Assembly (NCBI GenBank): GCA_026395095.1
Contig: JAPLZI010000029.1
Span: 16,378 to 25,860 of the forward strand
Reading direction: 5' to 3'
Length of the DNA stretch: 9,483 nucleotides
Source: Candidatus Tayloriibacteriota bacterium
GTDB taxonomy: Bacteria; Patescibacteriota; Minisyncoccia; Phycocordibacterales; PALSA-1337
Shown here: positions 1-6,449 of the stretch, piece after piece
How positions within the stretch are numbered: the first letter of the stretch is position 1
How the letters are laid out: the number at the start of each line of letters is the position of its first letter
The notes under the pieces: model-generated
The model's input: only the letters and a program-made list of their open reading frames with translations
Database searches by the model: none
Told to the model about the DNA's origin: nothing
Program-made: the position numbers and the translations under genes

Positions 1-5
1 CTCCT
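1..5 (-). promoter_or_regulatory. Shine-Dalgarno of the next gene downstream (off window)
   Basis: Read on the minus strand, the 20 bases after the aminotransferase stop codon end in CACAGGAG, so a near-consensus AGGAG motif sits on the window edge. Its start codon would lie a few bases beyond the left end. This indicates that the minus-strand operon continues. By analogy with fdt/qdt clusters the next gene could be an N-acyltransferase or the dTDP-glucose dehydratase, but nothing of it is visible. Confidence 0.55.
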
Positions 6-20
6 GTGACAAGTATTTTT

Positions 21-1121
21 TTACTGTTTTTCATAGAATGATTTAATTGATATGCAAACCTGAGCGATTTCTTCGCCAGTAAGATATGGGTGCATTGGTA
101 ATGACAGTATTTTACTCGTTGTGTTTTCGACATTTGGCAATCGAATGGAGTTATATTTCTTAAAACACGGTTGTCGATATATCGGCAGGGGATAGTGTAT
201 AAGAGTTTCTACCCCTTTTTCGCTTAGAAAACCCTGTAAGGCATCGCGCTTATCAGTTTTGATTACAAAAAGGTGGCAGGTGTGATTGGAATGTTCCCTT
301 GTCTCCGGCAACTTTATATCACCGATTCCAACCAGACCCTTTTTATATGAGGCTGAAATTTCCATCCGCCGGTTATTATTCTGATCTAGGTGTTTCATCT
401 TTTCAGAGAGTATTGCCGCCTGTAGTTCATCAAGGCGGCTGTTAATGCCGCATATGCTATGCACATAGCGGTCCTTTTGGCCGTAATTTCGCATCATACG
501 GCATTTTTCCGCCAAAAAATCATCATCTGTAGTTATGAGACCACCGTCACCGATTGCTCCAAGATTTTTCGTCGGGTAGAAGCTGAAACAGCCGAATGTA
601 CCGAATGAGCCGGTTTTTTTACTGCCGAATGTAGTGCCAACGGATTGCGCACAATCCTCAATGATGTTGAGGCCACGCTTCTTTGATATATCTATAATCT
701 TATTTATGTCTGCTGATTGGCCGTAGAGATGGACCGGAATAATCACCTTCGTCTTTGGTGTAATGGCCGCCTCAATCTTTGTCGCATCTATATGATAAAA
801 AGAATCAATATCTACAAAAACAGCTTTTGCGCCGACGGCCTCGATCGCAAGAGCTGTAGCTACGGCCGACAAGGAAGTCGTGATCACTTCATCCCCTGGA
901 CCGATTTCCAAGGCCATAAGTGAGATTTGCAAAGCCTCCAAGCCGTTTGCCACACCGATAGCATGCTTTGTCCCGACATATTTGGAGAAAACACCTTCAA
1001 ATCTTTTAACCTCAGGTCCAAGAATATAATAGCCGGATTTCAGAACCCTCTGCATGGCTGCTCGAATTGCACCAGACTCCTTAGTGCTTTGTGGATTTAA
1101 TTTGTTGAATAAAATCTTCAT
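21..1121 (-). CDS. DegT/DnrJ/EryC1/StrS-family PLP-dependent sugar aminotransferase, probably FdtB/QdtB-type (dTDP-3-keto-6-deoxyhexose 3-transaminase)
   Basis: This cytoplasmic enzyme of 366 residues, the usual length for the family, transfers an amino group from glutamate to a ketosugar nucleotide through PLP. Visible family features are SGYYILGPEV (29-38), GVANGLEAL (56-64), EDCAQS (155-160, with Asp156 expected to contact the pyridine nitrogen), the PLP-lysine motif FYPTKNLGAIGDGG (181-194, Lys185), RNYG (211-214), GINSRLDELQAA (225-236) and HYPLPIY (309-315). The ATG at 1121 is favoured because AAGGAA lies at 1124-1129 and the N-terminal length fits homologues, although the first 41 bp then overlap the end of the upstream gene. 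That neighbour carries an FdtA/WxcM ketoisomerase domain that would make the 3-keto substrate, which supports C3 amination giving Fuc3N or Qui3N. The family assignment is firm. The exact sugar is inferred, and amination at C4 is a less likely alternative. Confidence 0.93.
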   Translation of the reverse strand: MKILFNKLNPQSTKESGAIRAAMQRVLKSGYYILGPEVKRFEGVFSKYVGTKHAIGVANGLEALQISLMALEIGPGDEVITTSLSAVATALAIEAVGAKAVFVDIDSFYHIDATKIEAAITPKTKVIIPVHLYGQSADINKIIDISKKRGLNIIEDCAQSVGTTFGSKKTGSFGTFGCFSFYPTKNLGAIGDGGLITTDDDFLAEKCRMMRNYGQKDRYVHSICGINSRLDELQAAILSEKMKHLDQNNNRRMEISASYKKGLVGIGDIKLPETREHSNHTCHLFVIKTDKRDALQGFLSEKGVETLIHYPLPIYRQPCFKKYNSIRLPNVENTTSKILSLPMHPYLTGEEIAQVCISIKSFYEKQ

Positions 1122-2235
1122 AGTTCCTTATATAATCTGACTCGTCATAATAATCGTCGGCTACGACCAGTATGACACAGTCTTTTGAGAAGTCGCTCAT
1201 TGTATGCCATATAAGCGGACCGAGGCTTATACCATGAGCTGGATCGTCCATGACCACACGTTTCTTATTTGTGCCATTGTCAAGTTCCAATGTAAACGAT
1301 CCGTTCATGCAAAAAATATATTGATGGAGCTTTTTGTGAGCGTGTTTACCGCGGACCGCTGTTTTACCGGGGAGATTATTTATGCAATAGAACCGTTTGA
1401 TTTCAAAAGGCACATTCTTCGTGGCTTCGCCAATATACAGACACCCGTCTCTCGAATCATCAAAGGTCTGAAGCCCTATTACTCCCGGTTTTTTAGCGAA
1501 TGGCCTTTTCATTTTTTGCTTCATGTATTCTCCCGCCGCAAGCAGACTATCGAAAGTGCCGACATCGAACCATGCATTTTTCAGGAGGACTGATCGGAGC
1601 GTCTGCTCCTTTATGTATCTGTTGTTGACGAATGTTATCTCGAACTCGCCGCGCTTCGATGCCTTTTGGCCGAGCATCTTTTTGAATACGCTGTTGTCGT
1701 ATATGTACAGCCCCGTAACGGCCAAATTTGTTTTTGGTTTTAGAGGTTTCTCGACTATCTCCGTTACTTTGCCATTTTTATCCACACTTGCTACTCCGAA
1801 CCGTTCAGGATCACTGACCTCTTTCAGGAATACCAACGCTCCTTTTTTGAATGTTTTGACGTGTTTCGATATGTCATCCTCGAGGATGTTGTCGCCGAGA
1901 TGTAGGATACAGTTGTCCTTGCCTATATAATCCTTGGCAATATAAAGACCGTCAGCCAATCCGGATGGAACATTTTGTATGCCGTAAACGATTTGTATCT
2001 GTTTGCCGTTTTTCTTTGATTTGAAATTTTGTCCTGAACCTAGCAGGTTGACGAATCCGCCCAGGTGATGGGGTGAAGTGACAATCATGATTCTGTCGAT
2101 GCCGGCTGATACCAACTTTTCAATAGCGTAATAGATGACCGGTTTATGATACACGGGCAATAAGTGCTTATTTGTGACAAGTGTCAGGGGATAGAGTCTT
2201 GTCGCTTGACCTCCGGCTAGTATGACGCCTTTCAT
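1081..2235 (-). CDS. Fused sugar-1-phosphate nucleotidyltransferase (RmlA/SpsI-like) and FdtA/WxcM-type dTDP-sugar 3,4-ketoisomerase
   Basis: This is a two-domain protein of 384 residues. The N-terminal half (about 1-245) is a nucleotidyltransferase that would make dTDP-glucose from glucose-1-phosphate and dTTP. It shows LAGGQATRLYPLT (6-18), NKHLLPVYHKP (22-32), GDN (114-116, Mg-binding Asp115), DPERFGVA (142-149), EKP (162-164), AVTGLYIYD (172-180), RGEFEI (195-200) and WFDVGTFDSL (222-231). It resembles the short SpsI-type enzymes and lacks the longer C-terminal part of about 290-residue RmlA. The C-terminal part (about 255-380) is a cupin of the FdtA/QdtA/WxcM type, with RGKHAHKKLHQ (295-305; His298 and His300 match the catalytic histidine pair) and GPLIWHTMSDFS (339-350). 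That domain would isomerise dTDP-4-keto-6-deoxyglucose to the 3-keto sugar used by the downstream aminotransferase. The ATG at 2235 overlaps the upstream stop as ATGA. The intermediate dehydratase RmlB is not in the window. Both domain calls are strong; nucleotide specificity is inferred. Confidence 0.92.
   Translation of the reverse strand: MKGVILAGGQATRLYPLTLVTNKHLLPVYHKPVIYYAIEKLVSAGIDRIMIVTSPHHLGGFVNLLGSGQNFKSKKNGKQIQIVYGIQNVPSGLADGLYIAKDYIGKDNCILHLGDNILEDDISKHVKTFKKGALVFLKEVSDPERFGVASVDKNGKVTEIVEKPLKPKTNLAVTGLYIYDNSVFKKMLGQKASKRGEFEITFVNNRYIKEQTLRSVLLKNAWFDVGTFDSLLAAGEYMKQKMKRPFAKKPGVIGLQTFDDSRDGCLYIGEATKNVPFEIKRFYCINNLPGKTAVRGKHAHKKLHQYIFCMNGSFTLELDNGTNKKRVVMDDPAHGISLGPLIWHTMSDFSKDCVILVVADDYYDESDYIRNYEDFIQQIKSTKH
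1124..1129 (-). promoter_or_regulatory. Ribosome binding site of the aminotransferase gene
   Basis: The minus strand reads AAGGAACT immediately before the ATG at 1121. The site lies inside the coding sequence of the upstream fusion gene and supports the overlapping start. Confidence 0.6.
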
Positions 2236-3023
2236 AGACCTATATATTGCTTGATTATCCTGAATATATCAAGTTTTTTGGCTAGGCCGAATGACCAGCC
2301 CGGCTGAGGCACTGATATGCTTTGGTAAGCCCCTTCCATAACCTGTAAATATGGCTTATATATAAGACAATCATGAACTGTAGATGGATATGCTCGAATC
2401 TTGCCGTTTGATGAGCGGTATATCTTCAATCCATGGAAATGATAGAAAATAAGCCGTGCTTGCGAACATCTGAATGCCTCAATGTTCCAAGATGCCACAT
2501 TCGCGCCGGGATTTTTTAGCACGTGGACGCCATTGAACCTTGTCGTCCAGTCATTGAGATACAGCTGGTCTCCGAATTTGCCATTTTCATAACGGTCGAA
2601 GCACCATTCGATCACGCGGTCCTTCCACCAACGCAAAGCCGCGAGTCCATTCACGTCATTGCGGAATATAGTCATACCAACGTTGTATATACCCCTTGTT
2701 TTTTCCTGCCATTTATTATTTTCTGGAAACCCGTGCGGTATGATCATGATCGAAGAATGCCCGAACTCTTCATATATGGGCTCGAGTGAAGCGTAAAAAT
2801 AAAGATCAGCGTCGAGATAGGTGATCATGTCGAGCAGTGGATTTTTCTCGAGCAACCAAAGCGGCAATGAAGAGCTGAACATCCAGCAGTACTCTACCGG
2901 CGTCCTTGTCGGCTTAACCGCGAGAAGGCGGGCGTCCTCGATCTCGGAAAGTCGGAGCAGTCGGACCTTTTCGAGGTTGAGTTTGATGAGCATCTCGTAG
3001 CTGTCATCATCCATGCAGAGCAT
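2232..3023 (-). CDS. DxD-type (GT-A fold) glycosyltransferase, apparently truncated at its N-terminus
   Basis: From the first ATG this is 263 residues. It carries TYLDADLYFYA (68-78), a clear metal/nucleotide-sugar DxD motif (DAD 71-73), preceded by the EYCWMFSSSLP block (44-54) and followed by KFGDQLYLNDW (149-159) and FYHFHGLKIY (193-202). These match, from memory, a family of cytoplasmic sugar transferases found in polysaccharide clusters. Members normally begin with about 35 more residues carrying the first beta strand (an FCTLFD-type motif). Here the in-frame codons just upstream of the ATG (about 3024-3053) read SASICPDFILW, which continues the family pattern, but no ATG, GTG or TTG precedes them before the TGA at 3087-3089. 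No convincing Shine-Dalgarno precedes the ATG at 3023. The stop overlaps the next start by 4 bp (ATGA). The gene is either a shortened functional transferase, one using a rare start such as ATT at 3045-3047, or a decaying gene cut by rearrangement. Confidence 0.78.
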   Translation of the reverse strand: MLCMDDDSYEMLIKLNLEKVRLLRLSEIEDARLLAVKPTRTPVEYCWMFSSSLPLWLLEKNPLLDMITYLDADLYFYASLEPIYEEFGHSSIMIIPHGFPENNKWQEKTRGIYNVGMTIFRNDVNGLAALRWWKDRVIEWCFDRYENGKFGDQLYLNDWTTRFNGVHVLKNPGANVASWNIEAFRCSQARLIFYHFHGLKIYRSSNGKIRAYPSTVHDCLIYKPYLQVMEGAYQSISVPQPGWSFGLAKKLDIFRIIKQYIGL

Positions 3024-3123
3024 CCATAATATGAAATCCGGACAAATGCTAGCACTTAGTGCAAATTTTTCATACGTTGGACATCCTCATAACTTTGTGG
3101 GAATATTGTGGTTTAGGAAACCC
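3024..3123. other. Only real intergenic gap: divergent junction between the DxD glycosyltransferase and the FkbM gene
   Basis: These 100 bp separate the first ATG of the minus-strand transferase from the chosen start of the plus-strand methyltransferase. Part of it (about 3024-3053) looks like the orphaned 5' coding sequence of the transferase. It contains a perfect 5-bp-arm inverted repeat, GCACT-T-AGTGC, at 3052-3062. A weak plus-strand promoter candidate is TTGGAC (3077-3082) with GAATAT (3101-3106) at 18 bp spacing; only the -35 is a fair match. I saw no good minus-strand promoter. Any dedicated promoter for either flanking gene would have to be here. Confidence 0.4.
3115..3118 (+). promoter_or_regulatory. 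Ribosome binding site deciding the FkbM start
   Basis: AGGA (within TAGGAAACCC) lies 5 bases before the ATG at 3124. The longer reading frame from ATG 3013 would begin inside the glycosyltransferase coding sequence and has no comparable site. Confidence 0.6.
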
Positions 3124-3882
3124 ATGACAACAAAAGCCTTTCTAAGGAATAGAGTTCCGCCTTTTTTTAGAACATTGGGTTTCCTTAGAGATTGCTTGGA
3201 GGGTAGGCAGGATCGAAATCTGTGGCGTAGATTCGTGGACGCCGTTCGTGGAAAGGTTTTCTATGGTCAAGCCGGGGAAGACAGAGAGGTCTACGAAACT
3301 TTTTTCGAAAAGCCAAAAAAACGAAATGGTTTTTTTGTAGAATTGGGCGCTTTCGACGGGTTAAATCTGTCGAACACGAAATTTTTCGAGGATTACTTGG
3401 GTTGGCGGGGGATACTGATCGAGCCTACCCCTGAAGAGTTCAAAAAGCTCACGCAAAACAGGCCGCGATGCATTTTAGTCAATGCGGCTGTCAGCAGTAT
3501 TGATGGAGAGGTATACTTTCTTGGAAAGGGTGGAACTGCAGGAATGATCCACACGATGGCACGCAGTTTCATGAAAAAATGGCACTCTGATCAGAGCGAA
3601 CGCTCATATGCAGTGCCGAGTATGCCTTTTAGTAAGATATTGCAGAAACACAATGTGCAGTTCATAGATTTTTTGAGCATTGATGTAGAAGGAGGCGAAT
3701 TCGAAGTGCTCGATACTTTCGATTGGAGCATCCCTGTTCATGTTATTGCCGTCGAGCTAGATAATAGCAATCCTCGAAAAGATCAAAATTGCCGCGGTCT
3801 ACTGTTAAATAACAGATTTAATTTTGTTAAAAAGGTTGATGTCAGTGAACTCTGGTGCAACTCCGCATACGGAAATCACTAA
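3124..3882 (+). CDS. FkbM-family SAM-dependent methyltransferase
   Basis: This protein of 252 residues is probably a cytoplasmic O-methyltransferase acting on a sugar of the glycan. Visible features are YGQAGED (47-53), the SAM-binding motif FFVELGAFDGLNLSNT (70-85), the acidic ribose-binding strand GILIEPTPEEF (96-106), NAAVS (120-124) and the FkbM block IDFLSIDVEGGEFEVL (181-196), followed by IAVELD (208-213). The frame is open further upstream to an ATG at 3013, but the ATG at 3124 is chosen for its Shine-Dalgarno and because the next residues (MTTKAFLRNRVPPF) look like the normal N-terminus of this subgroup; the extra 37 residues look non-homologous. It is the only plus-strand gene. Its 3' end overlaps the convergent methyltransferase by 4 bp (3879-3882), and its 5' end faces the shortened glycosyltransferase. 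The substrate is unknown. It appears intact. Confidence 0.88.
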   Translation: MTTKAFLRNRVPPFFRTLGFLRDCLEGRQDRNLWRRFVDAVRGKVFYGQAGEDREVYETFFEKPKKRNGFFVELGAFDGLNLSNTKFFEDYLGWRGILIEPTPEEFKKLTQNRPRCILVNAAVSSIDGEVYFLGKGGTAGMIHTMARSFMKKWHSDQSERSYAVPSMPFSKILQKHNVQFIDFLSIDVEGGEFEVLDTFDWSIPVHVIAVELDNSNPRKDQNCRGLLLNNRFNFVKKVDVSELWCNSAYGNH

Positions 3883-4619
3883 TCGTGGCTATGGATCTTC
3901 CTGGCTAGCACGACATTATCCATGTATAGATCCATATTTGCGGGTAAAATTTGCGATAGAATGGTGCCGATGATAGTTAGAGGGGAAATGAGCAATACAT
4001 AGAATATCATCTTTATTCTATAAGAGCGTATCCCTGCCAACTTCTTGTGTATATAGCAGGCTGTGAGTTGCGATATGACTCGCACATCAGAAACGGTCTT
4101 TATGTGCTCGATGATCTCGAATCCATGCTTTTTGAGCAGGTGTTTTAGACCAAATGAAGAATACCGCGCATAGTCCCACGGCTGTTCGTGCTCGTCCCAG
4201 ACGAATGGGGCGCTCATAAGAAGCAGACCGTTATTCTTTGTGACACGGTTGATTTCGGCCAGGAATTCATCAGGGTTGAAAACGTGTTCCAATACTTGGG
4301 TGAGTATGATCGAATCGAAACTGTTACCATCGAATGGGAAATGTTTTCCGTCGTACCATGAGTTTATGTTCTTGAATCTGGAGCGATTTTTCGGCGAATC
4401 ATATTCCATACCAACATATTCGGATATATTAGAAAATATATTCTCATAAGGTTTTTCTCCACAACCAACATCTAAAGTTCGACCAGTGACGTGACTAGAT
4501 AATCTGATCATAGCGCGGCGGAGCTCCTTACGGACTGTATAAAAAGGGTTGATGAAAATCCCGAGTAGACCCGGGTTGAATTGTTGTTTCCGTACGTACA
4601 ATTTAAGTTTTGGTATCAT
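3879..4619 (-). CDS. Class I SAM-dependent methyltransferase with hydrophobic C-terminal segment
   Basis: This protein of 246 residues has a Rossmann-type methyltransferase core. Motif I is TLDVGCGEKPY (48-58). The acidic loop after beta 2 is GMEYD (70-74). FDSIILTQVLEHVFNPDEFL (101-120) corresponds to motif II and the following helix, and NNGLLLMSAPF (129-139) to motif III. A conserved HEQPWDYARYS block (144-154) follows, as seen in Methyltransf_11-like proteins of polysaccharide loci. Near the C-terminus, about 203-227 is strongly hydrophobic and could be a membrane-associating helix, suggesting action on a lipid-linked glycan at the inner face of the membrane. The start lies 10 bp after the stop of the upstream glycosyltransferase, consistent with one operon. 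Its stop overlaps that of the convergent FkbM gene. The family is clear; the acceptor is unknown, and a sugar or lipid-linked saccharide is likely. Confidence 0.86.
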   Translation of the reverse strand: MIPKLKLYVRKQQFNPGLLGIFINPFYTVRKELRRAMIRLSSHVTGRTLDVGCGEKPYENIFSNISEYVGMEYDSPKNRSRFKNINSWYDGKHFPFDGNSFDSIILTQVLEHVFNPDEFLAEINRVTKNNGLLLMSAPFVWDEHEQPWDYARYSSFGLKHLLKKHGFEIIEHIKTVSDVRVISQLTACYIHKKLAGIRSYRIKMIFYVLLISPLTIIGTILSQILPANMDLYMDNVVLARKIHSHD

Positions 4620-4629
4620 GTTTCTAGTT

Positions 4630-5523
4630 CTACCGACGCCCGGTGATTTTCGTTTTAATCCTTTTAAACAGGCTTGTCCTTAGTGATCTCATGTATCCTA
4701 TTATAATTTTTCTAGCCGCGGCATCTTCCTCTATAGGGATCGGTCTGACTTCTATGGGTCTTTCTGTCATAACCGTATTGAATGCCCCTGTATCCCCGGC
4801 GTGTGTGCCACTGCCATCTCGCCCGATATTGTTCACCAGAGATCTTCCGGGATACAAGGTCAACATGTTAACCAAAAAAGCTGATGCATGCCAGCGTATG
4901 GCCCATGAATCACACCGTCCATCGATCTGTCGCTTGAGCGTCGCGGAAAAATCATAAGTACCATCGAGATCAAACTTGCTGATAAGCCCCTTTTTTTCTA
5001 GCTCGATCAAAAGCTTATTGCCGTCCAGCTCGAAGGCCTTCCATGCTCGCTTCCAAGTTGCCCAGCCCCAACAGTCTGCACCGCGTAGAAAGAATGTTTC
5101 CGGTAGAGTTTTTTTGCTTGGGTAGACATAACCATGGATACTGGCGACACTCTTCTCATTTTTGTATAGTTCCAACCCTTCATTCATGTATTTTAAGAAA
5201 TATGGCGATGTAACCAAGTCATCTTCCATAACTATAATTTTGCTGTACCTATTTACGATATCAGTCACACCGGATATTATCGATTTGGAAAGGGCAAAAT
5301 TTTCGGCCCTTTCGACAATCTCGATCCTCCTGAAGCCTGTTATAGTTTTTATATAATCTCTGACTTCCCGGACTGCTTTTTTTTGTTCGGTATTTTTTGG
5401 GCCGTCCGAGAAAATAAATAGCTCGCTTTCTCCCGCCAGTGTGTTGGCCCGCAAAGCCTCGATTGTTTTCCGAGTGTGTTCCGGGCGGTTATAGACGAAC
5501 AGGGCTATTGGGGCTGGTGTCAT
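4630..5523 (-). CDS. GT-A-fold glycosyltransferase (GT2/GNT-I-like)
   Basis: This protein of 297 residues probably adds one sugar to the growing repeat unit in the cytoplasm. The N-terminal strand IALFVYNRPEHTRKTIEAL (5-23) is the typical nucleotide-sugar-binding start. LFIFSDGP (35-42) and the acidic KIIVMEDDLVTSPYFL (95-110, EDD 100-102) supply the DxD-like metal site, and RGADCWGWATWKRAW (147-161) is a strongly conserved acceptor-side motif of this group. SWAIRWHASAF (206-216) and NNIGRDGSGTH (231-241) follow. The frame is open further upstream to 5604, but the ATG at 5523 is chosen because it overlaps the upstream stop as ATGA and because the conserved domain begins immediately after it. 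No strong Shine-Dalgarno is visible, so translation is probably coupled. Donor and linkage cannot be read from the sequence. Confidence 0.85.
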   Translation of the reverse strand: MTPAPIALFVYNRPEHTRKTIEALRANTLAGESELFIFSDGPKNTEQKKAVREVRDYIKTITGFRRIEIVERAENFALSKSIISGVTDIVNRYSKIIVMEDDLVTSPYFLKYMNEGLELYKNEKSVASIHGYVYPSKKTLPETFFLRGADCWGWATWKRAWKAFELDGNKLLIELEKKGLISKFDLDGTYDFSATLKRQIDGRCDSWAIRWHASAFLVNMLTLYPGRSLVNNIGRDGSGTHAGDTGAFNTVMTERPIEVRPIPIEEDAAARKIIIGYMRSLRTSLFKRIKTKITGRR

Positions 5524-6449
5524 TTTATTGTGCGAAATATGGTTATTCCGGTATTGTACCAGACTTGCGGGCGCCATCGGAGGTCTGGTATACCGAGCAG
5601 ACATTTCACAAACCTGTAGATTTTTCCGTTCCCAGTCTTTACCGCATTTCTCACCGTAGAGGGGAGCGACTTTATGAGGCTTTGGATGGCCGGTTCGTAG
5701 AAGCGGTCATCTATCTTTGTCAGGTCGCGGATGATGCGTAGCATGCCGCTAAGCATGTAGTCGTCGTGGTAGCTCCAAAAAGTCTCGTTTCCCAGAGTGT
5801 GCTTTACTAATCTATCTCTCGTGTAGTACGAAGTTCCGAGGAGCATGGCGGCACCTATCGTGTGCAGGTGAGGATAGCGCGTGCCGGTGTGCCTCTCATA
5901 GCCCGGCAAGTCTATGGCGTCTCTTCTCATAAACATCCTGGAATATATATGGAACTCGTTGAATACGCGGACAATCTTGTCGGTGTCGTCTTTGCTGATG
6001 ATACATGCCTCGTCGAATATGTCGTGCGGGATGATCTTCCCGGTCTTTTCGTAATATTCGTCGTAGCTGCTCTCGAACACCGTGACTTCCGGATGCTCCT
6101 CAATGAGGCGCCTCATTGCCTTTATCGCTCCGGGTAGGAGCGCATCGTCGTCAGTGATGCCGAAGAAATAACGACCGCGGAAGTCCTTCAACAGGTTTAT
6201 TATATTCTCGTCTGATCCAGTATTGATTTCATTCCTTATGTATCGCAGTGTTGGGACGCTTTCCACATGACTCTTCATGACCTGTTCAGTGTTATCTGGG
6301 GAGGCATCGTCGTATATGAGTATCTCAATATCTCCTCGATCGAACGTCTCCTGACTTATTATGCTTTCGACGCACGCTTTGAGTCCCTGTGGTCTTTTGT
6401 AGGTGGGGATGCAGATGCTAAGCAAGAATCGTTGCGTTGGTTCATTCAT
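5520..6449 (-). CDS. Family 2 glycosyltransferase (inverting, GT-A)
   Basis: This protein of 309 residues has the canonical GT2 start LLSICIPTYKRPQGLKAC (9-26), the donor-binding LIYDDASPDNT (44-54), RNEINTGSDENI (72-83) and the metal-binding FGITDDDALLPGA (96-108, DDD 100-102). The C-terminal half is less conserved and has no obvious transmembrane segment, so the enzyme is probably cytoplasmic or peripheral, adding a sugar to an undecaprenyl-linked intermediate. The ATG at 6449 overlaps the end of the upstream SDR gene by 8 bp (ATGAATGA on the minus strand), and the 3' end overlaps the next transferase by 4 bp, so the three genes are translationally linked. The region looks somewhat more GC-rich than the flanking genes, in line with mosaic origin. 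Sugar specificity is not predictable. Confidence 0.9.
   Translation of the reverse strand: MNEPTQRFLLSICIPTYKRPQGLKACVESIISQETFDRGDIEILIYDDASPDNTEQVMKSHVESVPTLRYIRNEINTGSDENIINLLKDFRGRYFFGITDDDALLPGAIKAMRRLIEEHPEVTVFESSYDEYYEKTGKIIPHDIFDEACIISKDDTDKIVRVFNEFHIYSRMFMRRDAIDLPGYERHTGTRYPHLHTIGAAMLLGTSYYTRDRLVKHTLGNETFWSYHDDYMLSGMLRIIRDLTKIDDRFYEPAIQSLIKSLPSTVRNAVKTGNGKIYRFVKCLLGIPDLRWRPQVWYNTGITIFRTIK

Noticed and set aside
1204..1930. Two plus-strand frames of 129 and 135 codons across the fusion gene
   Set aside because: They are antisense to a fully supported two-domain gene, have no recognisable motifs, and overlap each other; they are shadows of the minus-strand coding sequence.
3026..3031. 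TATTAT as a -10 element for the minus-strand glycosyltransferase
   Set aside because: It lies directly against the ATG, the matching -35 position (TGCTAG) is poor, and the transcript would begin inside the gene.
3013..3123. Longer N-terminus for the FkbM protein starting at ATG 3013
   Set aside because: The extra 37 residues are antisense to the glycosyltransferase 5' end and look unlike FkbM N-termini, while ATG 3124 has a well-spaced AGGA.
3042..3882. Simple inversion of the FkbM gene carrying the missing glycosyltransferase N-terminus with it
   Set aside because: Such an inversion would leave the lost 5' piece just after the FkbM stop on the plus strand, but the neighbouring methyltransferase stop overlaps there and its C-terminus appears intact, so there is no room.
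3879..3900. Bidirectional terminator between the convergent methyltransferase genes
   Set aside because: The coding sequences overlap by 4 bp and no stem-loop followed by a T-run is visible.
5524..5604. Longer N-terminus for the second glycosyltransferase starting at 5604
   Set aside because: It would overlap the GT2 gene by 85 bp and adds 27 residues before the conserved strand. ATG 5523 gives the standard ATGA overlap.
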